64,000 nt of DNA from Bradyrhizobium sp. NDS-1 (GTDB taxonomy: Bacteria > Pseudomonadota > Alphaproteobacteria > Rhizobiales > Xanthobacteraceae): positions 1,349,501 to 1,413,500 of the forward strand of contig NZ_CP136628.1 in assembly GCF_032918005.1 (NCBI RefSeq), read 5' to 3'. Within the stretch, counting starts at the first letter, position 1; every line of letters starts with the position of its first letter. A model generated the notes under the pieces. It saw only the letters and a program-made list of their open reading frames with translations, did not search any database and was not told the DNA's origin. Position numbers and translations under genes: made by a program. Below, one piece after another: positions 43,354 to 50,550 of this stretch.

Positions 43354-44257
43354 GTTGTGGCGCGGGCGTTCGGACTTCTCTGCGTTTGTCCTGGCCGTCG
43401 CACTCGTCTTCGCTTTTGCTTTCCCCGCTTCAGCTGACGTCGCCGTGCCCCCGCTCACGGGCCGCGTGGTCGATCAGACCGGCACGCTCTCCAGCAGCGA
43501 CGTCGCCTCGCTCACGCAAAAGCTGCGCGACTTCGAGGCGCGCAAGGGCAGCCAGATCGCCGTCCTGATCGTGCCGACCACGCAGCCGGAGACGATCGAG
43601 CAGTTCTCGATCCGCGTCGCGGAGGCCTGGAAAATCGGCCGCAAGAAGGTCGACGACGGCGCGATCCTCGTCGTCGCCAAGAACGACCGGCATTTGCGCA
43701 TCGAGGTCGGCTACGGCCTCGAGGGCGCGCTGACCGATGTCACCTCGCGGCGGATCATCGACGAGGACATCACTCCCAAGTTCAGAAGCGGTGACTTCGC
43801 CGCAGGCATCGGCGCCGGCGTCGATCGCATGATGCGGGTGGTTGATGGTGAGCCGTTGCCGTCCCCCTCGCGCAGCGTCAACTTCTCTCACAATCTGGAC
43901 GACATCGCGCCGGTGCTTGCCGTGTCGCTGTTTGCCTCGATTGGCGTCGGCGGGTTCTTCCGGGCCATGCTGGGACGGCTGCTCGGATCACTGGTGACCG
44001 GGGGCATCATCGCCGCGATCACCTGGCTCATTCTCGGCTCCGCCGCGCTTGCCGCGGCCGTCGGGGTGCTCGGCTTCATCATCGGATTTGTCGCTGATCT
44101 GTTTTCGGCGATCACGCCGGGCACCGGCCGCTCGCGCGGCGGCTCGTGGTCGAGCGGTTCATCGGGCGGCTGGAGCAGCGGATCGTCGAGCGACAGCGGC
44201 AGCTTCAGCGGCGGCGGCGGCAGTTTTGGCGGCGGCGGCGCCTCGGGGAGCTGGTAG
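43343..44257 (+). CDS. TPM-domain membrane protein (YgcG-like)
   Basis: 304 residues from the ATG at 43343. A signal peptide (about 12-31, cleavage after ASA) leads into a TPM domain (about 38-165): PLTGRVVDQTGTLSSSD, QIAVLIVPTTQPETIEQFS, NDRHLRIEVGYGLEGALTD. Two or three transmembrane helices follow at about 190-255, and the tail is a Gly/Ser-rich low-complexity stretch. TPM proteins have roles in membrane protein or phospholipid quality control in some organisms; in bacteria they pair with lemA. The frame continues upstream through a dispersed repeat and has no clear ribosome binding site. Confidence 0.83.
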   Translation: MTLRLWRGRSDFSAFVLAVALVFAFAFPASADVAVPPLTGRVVDQTGTLSSSDVASLTQKLRDFEARKGSQIAVLIVPTTQPETIEQFSIRVAEAWKIGRKKVDDGAILVVAKNDRHLRIEVGYGLEGALTDVTSRRIIDEDITPKFRSGDFAAGIGAGVDRMMRVVDGEPLPSPSRSVNFSHNLDDIAPVLAVSLFASIGVGGFFRAMLGRLLGSLVTGGIIAAITWLILGSAALAAAVGVLGFIIGFVADLFSAITPGTGRSRGGSWSSGSSGGWSSGSSSDSGSFSGGGGSFGGGGASGSW

Positions 44258-44262
44258 CGGTC

Positions 44263-44760
44263 ATGAGCATCAAGCGCATTGCCAGGCATCTCCTGCAGCA
44301 TCATTGGCGGGCGAAGCAGATTTTTCCGCAAGCCGTGCTGGAACGCGTCGGGCAGGCGATCAAGCGGGGCGAGGCCACCCACTCGGGCCAGGTCCGCTTC
44401 GTGGTCGAAGGCGCACTCGACGGTGCGCCGCTCTTCCGCAACCAGCCGGCGCGCGAGCGCGCGATCGACGTGTTCTCGCAGCTGCGCATCTGGGACACCG
44501 CGCACAACAACGGCGTCCTCATCTATCTCCTGCTTGCCGATCGCGACGTCGAGATCGTCGCCGACCGCGGCATCCACGCCATGGTCGGTGCCGAAGGTTG
44601 GGAAAGCATCTGCCGCGCCATGGAGGCCGAGTTCGCTGCCGGCCAGTTCGAGCGCGGCGTCATCGCCGGCATCGAAGCAGTGTCGCGCGAGCTGGCGCGG
44701 CATTTCCCGCCGGGCGCGTCGCATCCGAACGAGCTGCCGGATGCGCCGGTCGTGATGTGA
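44263..44760 (+). CDS. TPM-domain protein, cytoplasmic type
   Basis: 165 residues from the ATG at 44263, five bases after the previous stop. It has the TPM core (ILERVGQAIKRGE-like start, VFSQLRIWDTAHNNGVLIYL, DRDVEIVADRGIHAMVGAEG) but no signal peptide or membrane helix. The lemA-TPM-TPM order is common in proteobacteria, and the second TPM protein probably works inside the cell with the membrane-bound one. The exact function is unknown. Confidence 0.86.
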   Translation: MSIKRIARHLLQHHWRAKQIFPQAVLERVGQAIKRGEATHSGQVRFVVEGALDGAPLFRNQPARERAIDVFSQLRIWDTAHNNGVLIYLLLADRDVEIVADRGIHAMVGAEGWESICRAMEAEFAAGQFERGVIAGIEAVSRELARHFPPGASHPNELPDAPVVM

Positions 44761-44781
44761 CGGAGCGCACGTCGCGCGCTC

Positions 44782-44862
44782 CGTCATTGCGAGGAGCTCT
44801 TGCGACGAAGCAATCCAGAGTATTTCCGCGGAGGGGATTGCTTCGCTGCGCTCGAAATGACG
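44782..44862. repeat. Palindromic intergenic repeat (CGTCATTGCGAG family)
   Basis: CGTCATTGCGAG at the left and CTCGAAATGACG at the right enclose GACGAAGCAATCCAGAGTAT and GGATTGCTTCGCTGCG. The same element occurs at 62933-63019 and as a half at 59749-59782. The rest of the 309-base gap before the next gene shows no further structure. Confidence 0.8.
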
Positions 44863-45069
44863 GTGAGGGAGCGTCATTGCGTCTCATTCCGCGGCCGTTC
44901 ATCTTGCCCAGATTACAAATTGTTTCACGCCCGCCACACCGGTTCCATCTTCCCGGCTCAATTCAGCCCCTGATGACTTCCTAAAATTTCGGTAAGCGGG
45001 TCCGCAAGTAAGGATTTCGCAAGCAATGAAAGTTACCAAAAGGTCAACCCCGACTGGAGTATTTGAGCC

Positions 45070-46053
45070 GTGAGCGAACCAATGCCCGAGCAGGCTGCCC
45101 AGAACACCGGCGTCGTCGAAGCCGCAGCGACCGCGCCGCAGGCCGTCGAGGCCGCTGGGATCGATGCCCCCTCGATCGCGCCCGACCACGAGGCTCCGCC
45201 CAAACCCGACCCGGTGAAGGTCGAGCCGCCGAAGATCGAAGCCAGGGTTGAGCCCAAGGTTGAGCCCAAGGTCGAACCCCAGCCCGAGACCAGGCCCGGC
45301 AAGCTCATCGTCATGGCGCCCTCGGGGCGTAGCTGGGACCGCGAGGATTTTGCCCCGCATGTGAAGGAGGACGAGCCGCGTGAGACCGGCGGCAAGCGGC
45401 GCTTGTCGGCGATGGTCGCGGTGGTGGTGATTGCCGCTTGCGTCGGCGCGATCAGCGGCGCGCTTGCGACCGCCGGCATGATGCGTTTCGCTGCCCCGGC
45501 CCAGGCGCCGGTCCAGGTCGTCGACACGAGCGCGCTGGATGCTTCGGTCGCGCGGATCGATGCCGATCTCGTGGCGCTGAAGGCCAGTGTCGAGCAAGGC
45601 TCGAAAACCGGCGTCAGCCAGTTCAATCGCGCCAACGACCGCCTCGACAAGCTCGAGAAGGCGCAGGCCGAGCCGCTGGCGAAGATCGCAAAACTGTCCG
45701 AGACCGTCGACAAGCTCCGTGCCACACCGCCTGCCGCCCCGGCGCAGGCTGCGGCCGCCGCACCCGCCAAGGAGACCACCGGCTCGATCGCGCCAACCCA
45801 GGTTGCGACCGCCGCCGCCGCACCGGCCCCGGTGCCGGCCGCGCCCAAGACCGAGGTCGGTCGCCTTCCGACGATCGAAGGCTGGAGGCTGCGCAATGCC
45901 GGCAATGGCGGCGCGTTGATCGAGGGCCGCGACGGCCTCTACGAGGTCTATCCCGGCGATCCCATCCCCGGCGTTGGCCGCGTCGACGCGATCCGCCGCC
46001 AGGACGGCCGCTGGGTGGTCGTCACCAGCAAGGGCCTGATCGTCGGGCGCTGA
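45070..46053 (+). CDS. Single-span membrane protein with coiled coil, unknown
   Basis: 327 residues in four parts. A Pro/Glu-rich cytoplasmic N-terminus has tandem EPKVEPKVEP (about 61-70). A transmembrane helix lies at about 113-138. A heptad-like coiled coil at about 150-205 (DLVALKASVEQGSK, LDKLEKAQAEPLAKIAKL) is followed by an Ala/Pro linker. A compact C-terminal domain ends WRLRNAGNGGALIEGRDGLY, VYPGDPIPGVGRVD, GRWVVVTSKGLIVGR. I know similar unnamed proteins from Bradyrhizobium-like genomes but no function. GTG start at 45070; ATG at 45082 is an alternative. A clear terminator follows. Confidence 0.8.
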   Translation: MSEPMPEQAAQNTGVVEAAATAPQAVEAAGIDAPSIAPDHEAPPKPDPVKVEPPKIEARVEPKVEPKVEPQPETRPGKLIVMAPSGRSWDREDFAPHVKEDEPRETGGKRRLSAMVAVVVIAACVGAISGALATAGMMRFAAPAQAPVQVVDTSALDASVARIDADLVALKASVEQGSKTGVSQFNRANDRLDKLEKAQAEPLAKIAKLSETVDKLRATPPAAPAQAAAAAPAKETTGSIAPTQVATAAAAPAPVPAAPKTEVGRLPTIEGWRLRNAGNGGALIEGRDGLYEVYPGDPIPGVGRVDAIRRQDGRWVVVTSKGLIVGR

Positions 46054-46077
46054 GCGTTCGACATCCGTCACCAAAGA

Positions 46078-46107
46078 GGCGCTTCACCGCGATGTGAAGC
46101 GCCTTTT
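46078..46107 (+). terminator. Rho-independent terminator
   Basis: GGCGCTTCAC (46078-46087) pairs perfectly with GTGAAGCGCC (46094-46103) around a six-base loop and is followed by TTTT. It ends the upstream membrane-protein transcript. Confidence 0.88.
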
Positions 46108-46145
46108 CGCTTGAATAGGTGTCCTCGCGCGGTGTTACCTGAGGC

Positions 46146-47672
46146 ATGAGCCGCGCGCTGCGAATTCTCGTTGCTGCCGCCGTGTTGTTTGGCGGCGCCG
46201 GCTCGCTGTCGGCAGCGGAGATCGCGCCGCTGACGCGCGGCACGGCCATCACCGATCCGGAGTTGCTGCGCAGGCTCGACGAGGGCGACGCGCTCACGAT
46301 CCCGCGCCTGTTGTCGCCGGAACGGGAGGCGGGCCGTCCGCTGACGACCGACCTGCTGTTTTCGGAGCTGCCGCAGCTCAAGGATATTCCGCCGGCAATC
46401 AATGCGGAGCTCGACCGCTACATCATCAGGCGGAAGGCGGAATATCCGACCGAGACCATCGGCGTCGGCGAAGGCTTTGACGTCCAACTGTTCGACCGGA
46501 CCGTGCTGACATCTCCCAACACGCGTTTCGTGCTCGCCGGCATCGTCAACCGGATGGATCGCGCCTATGTCGCCGAAGAGTCCTGCGGCGAGATCCGGCT
46601 GATCTACCGGCTCGTGCGTTTCGACGGCGGCAAGACCGCGACGCGCCTGCCGATGACGTTCAATCTGGTGATGAAGGCGAGGGATGCGCGCCAGACGGCT
46701 ACGAACGGCAAACCGGTCAGTTGTGCCGAGATCGCCCGACGCTGGCTCGACAATGGCGATTGGCAGGAGCTGATCCGCGGCCGAGACGACGCCAGGCTAG
46801 ATAGCATCGAGACCAACATCCAGCTCTCGGTCGCCGCGAAGTCGGCGCTGCACGACTTCCGCTCCGACTATCTGCTCAAGGTGTTCAAGTACGATGCGGC
46901 GACGAAACAGTTCGTCGAAACGGTGCTGGAGAACCAGATCGACCGCGACCGCATCCTCTCCGACGATGCGCTTCGGCGCGACTTCAAGGCCTGGCTGCTC
47001 GCACCCGGGAATTTGCGCGAATTCGATCGCGGGACGGTGCTGATCCCGGAAAAATTCCTCGCCAAGGCAGCGGTGGTGCCCACACCCGCCGGTCTCGATG
47101 CCTCGGCGCTGCAGCCGGAGTTCGGCATGGTGCAAGGAGAAGGTAAAGGCGAGGGCCGGGACGACCCGGTCTTCACCGAAAACGATGTGGTTGGCGCGCT
47201 CAAGCAGGCGGCCGCGCGCGGGGAGATGCAGAACATCCGTTCGATCGCAGGGTTCCAGCGCCGTCTCAACGACGTCACCTGCTCAGGCTGCCACCAGACC
47301 CGCGGCGTCGGCGGCTTCCATTTCCCCGGTGTCGACTGGCTCGCGGACACGCCGTCGAATTCCACCATCGTGCCCGCCTCGCCGCATTTTGTCGGTGACC
47401 AGCTCCGCCGACGCGACATCCTGACCGCGTTCGCCGCGGGCAAACGCCCTGATTTCTCGCGCGGATTTGCCAGCCGGCCGCAGACCCGCGGCAGCCGGGA
47501 GCTCGCCGGGAGCGAGTATCAGGACGGCTGGGGCGCGCATTGTTCCCTCCATGATGCGGGATCGGGAACGCGAGATGCGAGTTTTACGTCATGGAGCTGT
47601 GCTAACGGTCTCACCTGTCAGGCTGCCGCGGCCTCACGCCGCATCGGCATGTGCTTCATCAAGACGCGTTAG
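46146..47672 (+). CDS. Exported protein with CxxCH heme-type motif, unknown family
   Basis: 508 residues. A signal peptide (about 5-23, ending SLSAA) indicates export. One CSGCH motif at 379-383 could attach heme c, with no certain distal Met visible. Other segments (FVLAGIVNRMDRAYVAEESC, EIRLIYRLVRFDGGK, GFHFPGVDWLADTPS) look conserved but belong to no family I can name. Several more Cys sit near the C-terminus (HCSLHD, SWSCANGLTC, GMCF), likely disulfides. If heme is bound it would be a periplasmic redox or sensor protein; otherwise the motif may be structural. Confidence 0.78.
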   Translation: MSRALRILVAAAVLFGGAGSLSAAEIAPLTRGTAITDPELLRRLDEGDALTIPRLLSPEREAGRPLTTDLLFSELPQLKDIPPAINAELDRYIIRRKAEYPTETIGVGEGFDVQLFDRTVLTSPNTRFVLAGIVNRMDRAYVAEESCGEIRLIYRLVRFDGGKTATRLPMTFNLVMKARDARQTATNGKPVSCAEIARRWLDNGDWQELIRGRDDARLDSIETNIQLSVAAKSALHDFRSDYLLKVFKYDAATKQFVETVLENQIDRDRILSDDALRRDFKAWLLAPGNLREFDRGTVLIPEKFLAKAAVVPTPAGLDASALQPEFGMVQGEGKGEGRDDPVFTENDVVGALKQAAARGEMQNIRSIAGFQRRLNDVTCSGCHQTRGVGGFHFPGVDWLADTPSNSTIVPASPHFVGDQLRRRDILTAFAAGKRPDFSRGFASRPQTRGSRELAGSEYQDGWGAHCSLHDAGSGTRDASFTSWSCANGLTCQAAAASRRIGMCFIKTR

Positions 47673-47698
47673 GCCTAACCAAGCGATTTGGATGGTTC

Positions 47699-47863
47699 AT
47701 GACGGATACAGGCAACGCCAACAAGGCGCGCAATCGCGAGATCGCGCGCAATGAGGAAGCCAAGCAGGTCACCGGCAGCGCCCGCGTCAGCATCTGGGCG
47801 ATCGCGATGGCCGTCATCGTCGGCGGGGTCTTGTTTACGCTCGGCTGGCTGTCGATGAGGTAG
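47699..47863 (+). CDS. Small single-helix membrane protein
   Basis: 54 residues: a charged N-terminus (KARNREIARNEEAKQV) and one transmembrane helix (about 31-50, WAIAMAVIVGGVLFTLGWL). It begins 26 bases after the previous stop and could be co-transcribed. Function unknown. Confidence 0.6.
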   Translation: MTDTGNANKARNREIARNEEAKQVTGSARVSIWAIAMAVIVGGVLFTLGWLSMR

Positions 47864-47866
47864 CCC

Positions 47867-48514
47867 TCACGTCGCGTAGTTCGTCATCCGCTTCCCCGGC
47901 AGCAGCTCATAGGCCGGCTTCAAGCCGGGCAGTGCGGCTATGCGCCCCAGCCACGTGTGGATGGCGGGATGGCTCGCCGCAAAGTCAAAGCCGTGCTCGT
48001 CGCTGGGATAATGCAGATAGGCCATCATCGAGATGTCCGCGACCGTCGGCTTCGTACCGATCGCGAAGGCGTTGTGCTGGAGATGTCCATCGAGAATGCC
48101 GAGGAAATCCTCGAGCCGGCGGCGGAAATGCTTCAGCACCTGCGGGTCGTTTGTCTCGGTGAAGGCGCGCATGAAGCGATAGGTCGCCATGTAGCCGGTG
48201 AGCTTGTGATTGTCCCAGAACAGCCAGCGCAGCAGCTCGAATTTCTCGTCCTCTGTTTCGGCGCCGAAGCGGCCGTATTGCTCCGCGAGCTTGAGCAGGA
48301 GGGGCGCGGTCTGCGTCATCTTCACGCCGTCGACCTCGAGCACGGGAATCTCGCCCATCTCGTTCACGGAATTGCGCCACTCCGCCGTGCGCGTGACGCC
48401 GCCGCCGAAATCGGTCCACACCGGCTCGAACGTCTCGCCGCAGAGCGTCAGCATCAGCGCCAGCTTGTAGCTGTTGCCGGATTCGGGGAAGTAGTGGAGG
48501 CGGTAGCTGGGCAT
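47867..48514 (-). CDS. Glutathione S-transferase family protein
   Basis: 215 residues from the ATG at 48514 (AAGGAG upstream). Thioredoxin-like N-terminal domain (YRLHYFPESGNSYKLALML, GEIPVLEVDGVKMTQTAPLL) and helical C-terminal domain (PTVADISMMAYLHYP). The residue usually serving glutathione is Ser or Tyr near the N-terminus; SGNSYK fits a Ser-type enzyme. It likely handles an electrophile. A TetR gene is divergent, 102 bases away, and is the likely regulator. Confidence 0.9.
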   Translation of the reverse strand: MPSYRLHYFPESGNSYKLALMLTLCGETFEPVWTDFGGGVTRTAEWRNSVNEMGEIPVLEVDGVKMTQTAPLLLKLAEQYGRFGAETEDEKFELLRWLFWDNHKLTGYMATYRFMRAFTETNDPQVLKHFRRRLEDFLGILDGHLQHNAFAIGTKPTVADISMMAYLHYPSDEHGFDFAASHPAIHTWLGRIAALPGLKPAYELLPGKRMTNYAT

Positions 48515-48553
48515 TGAACGCTCCTTGCCTTCGGGGGCCTGGATCACGATAAT

Positions 48554-48586
48554 ACATATGATCCGCATAACAGAACATTTGATCTG
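48554..48586. promoter_or_regulatory. Direct repeats in the GST/TetR intergenic region
   Basis: ACATATGATCCG (48554-48565) and ACATTTGATCTG (48575-48586) match at 10 of 12 bases, 21 bases apart or two helical turns. They are the AT-richest part of the 102-base gap between the divergent genes and are a candidate binding site for the TetR protein. Confidence 0.45.
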
Positions 48587-48616
48587 TCGCGGGTCAAGAG
48601 CTGGATACTGGGCCGG

Positions 48617-49213
48617 ATGAGCAGGGATTCAAAAATAGAGTCGGGCGAGCGCGAGCGGCCGTTGATGCAGGCTACACTGCGCATCATCGGGCGACATGGG
48701 CTCGACGGCGTGACCCACCGCGCGGTCGCGACCGAGGCCGGGGTTTCGCTCGGTGCGGTCACGCATCATTTCGGAACCCGTGATGCGCTGGTTGAGGCGG
48801 CTCTGCAGTTCGCTCTGGCGCGCGAAGTCGGCAGGCTGCGTGCGTTGGCTCTCAGCCTTCAGGACAAGGCGTTCGAGGTGGAGGCCTGGATCGACGCGCT
48901 GGTCGATTTCTACGTCCGCGAACTCGGCATAGAAGCCGAGACGCATATTGCCTGCTATGAGGCCTTCCTGGCCGCCGCGAGGCAAGAGCACTATCGGCCC
49001 GTGGTCGCCGAGTGGTTTGACACGTGGCGGCAGAGTGCGGAGCTTGCGCTGAAAGCTGCGAAGTCACCAAACCCACGCCGCCACGCCGAGTTGTTCGTCT
49101 CGGTGCTGATTGGCTTGCTCTTTCGCCAACTCGCCACGCCCAGAGCCGGCTTCCGCCGTGAGGCGAAGGCGGAGCTGTTGGAGCTGGTGCGCGGCTTGAT
49201 CGCGCGGAAGTAA
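48617..49213 (+). CDS. TetR-family transcriptional regulator
   Basis: 198 residues. The helix-turn-helix is at about 18-60 (ATLRIIGRHGLDGVTHRAVA, EAGVSLGAVTHHFGTRDALV) and the rest is the helical effector-binding domain. It is divergent from the glutathione S-transferase gene and probably represses it until a ligand binds. The ligand is unknown. Confidence 0.9.
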   Translation: MSRDSKIESGERERPLMQATLRIIGRHGLDGVTHRAVATEAGVSLGAVTHHFGTRDALVEAALQFALAREVGRLRALALSLQDKAFEVEAWIDALVDFYVRELGIEAETHIACYEAFLAAARQEHYRPVVAEWFDTWRQSAELALKAAKSPNPRRHAELFVSVLIGLLFRQLATPRAGFRREAKAELLELVRGLIARK

Positions 49214-49228
49214 CGCCGGCGCGCCGGC

Positions 49229-50434
49229 CTACCCCACCGCCCCGTTCGACCGCAGCTGCTTGATCGCCGCCTCGTCGTATCCCGCCCCGCGCAGAATCTC
49301 GTCACTGTGCTCGCCGACGGAGGGCGGCTTGCGCGGCTGGACCTTCTTGGCGCCGTCGATCCAGATCGGGCTGTTGATGGTGAGCATGGTGTCGTTCTCG
49401 AACGGCACCAGCACCTCGTTGTCCAGCATCTGCTTGTCGTTCGGGATGTCGTCGAGAATGGCGACGACGCCGAACACGAGGCCGCTGCCGTCGAGGATCT
49501 TGCGCCACTCGGCGAGATCTTTGGTGGCGAAAGTGTCGTCCAGGATCTTGATCAGCTCCACCGAGCGGGCGTGGCGATCCGCCTTGGTGGCGAAGCGGGG
49601 ATCATTGATCAGGTCCTCGCGCCCGAGGCACTTGGCCAGCGTCGGAAACTGCTTCTCCTCGCTCAGCAGCGACAGGATCAGCCAGCGGCCGTCCTTGCAC
49701 TGGTAGTGGTTGGCGACCGCGTTGAGCGCGCGCTCGCGCGGACGCCGCTCGCCGAACTTGGCGCCGCAGAGCTTTGCCTGCGCCAGCACGCTCGCCGCCC
49801 ACACCCCGTTCGCCATCAGGTTAGAGGCGACATGCGACCCCTTGCCCGTCTTCTCGCGCTGATAGAGCGCGGTGACGATGGCACCGTAGAACGCCATCGC
49901 GCAGGGATGATCGCCCATGCCCGCGACCGAGCGGGCCGGGGTCGTGTCGGTGTCGGCGCGCACGAGGTCCATCAGGCCCGAGCGCGCCCAATAGGCGTTG
50001 CTGTCGAAGCCGGGCTTGTTCGCCTCTTCGCCCTTCTCGCCATAGCCGGTGAAGGAGGCGTAGATCAGCCGGTCGTTGAGATGGGCGAGGTGGTCATAAG
50101 TGATGCCGAGCTTGGCGCGCACAGGCGGCGGCATGTTGGTGATGAAGACGTCGGCCTCTTCGACCAGCTTGTAGAGCACGGCCTGCGCGTCCGGCTTGGA
50201 GAGATCGAGCGCGATGCTCTTCTTGTTGCGGGCTTCCAGCAGCCAGGCGAAATTGTGCTCGCCTGAGGGATAGCCCGGCAGGTTCGGCAGGTTGCGATAG
50301 GGATCCCCAGCGCCGGGCGGCTCGATCTTGATCACATCGGCGCCGAAATCCGACAGCACGGTCGCGGCCGCGGGCGCTGCGATGAAGCTCGCGCAGTCCA
50401 GAACTTTCAGGCCTGAAAAGATGCCTTTTTCCAT
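49229..50434 (-). CDS. CaiB/BaiF family III CoA-transferase
   Basis: 401 residues from the ATG at 50434. Starts GIFSGLKVLDCASFIAAPAA, then TVLSDFGADVIKIEPPGAGD, ARNKKSIALDLSKPDAQ and a GFDSNAYWARSGLMDLV segment near where the family's catalytic Asp is found. It moves CoA between carboxylic acids. Partner substrates are unknown. The region lies beyond a convergent TetR gene and downstream of putA on the same strand, with 116 bases between; a role in the acyl-CoA pathways of this window is possible but not shown. Confidence 0.88.
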   Translation of the reverse strand: MEKGIFSGLKVLDCASFIAAPAAATVLSDFGADVIKIEPPGAGDPYRNLPNLPGYPSGEHNFAWLLEARNKKSIALDLSKPDAQAVLYKLVEEADVFITNMPPPVRAKLGITYDHLAHLNDRLIYASFTGYGEKGEEANKPGFDSNAYWARSGLMDLVRADTDTTPARSVAGMGDHPCAMAFYGAIVTALYQREKTGKGSHVASNLMANGVWAASVLAQAKLCGAKFGERRPRERALNAVANHYQCKDGRWLILSLLSEEKQFPTLAKCLGREDLINDPRFATKADRHARSVELIKILDDTFATKDLAEWRKILDGSGLVFGVVAILDDIPNDKQMLDNEVLVPFENDTMLTINSPIWIDGAKKVQPRKPPSVGEHSDEILRGAGYDEAAIKQLRSNGAVG

Positions 50435-50550
50435 CGCGGCGTCGCTCCCTCGCTCTTGTCGTTTCCCGCGCGCTGGAATTGGCGCGGGCAGGTGGTGGGC
50501 GCAATTAGACCGATGTTCTGCGGGGATGCAACGGCGCCTGGCGCAGGGCC

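Noticed and set aside
44150..44257. Gly/Ser-rich tandem sequence as a DNA repeat or CRISPR-like array
   Set aside because: It is the low-complexity C-terminus of the TPM protein, a usual feature of that family; no spacer-repeat structure exists.
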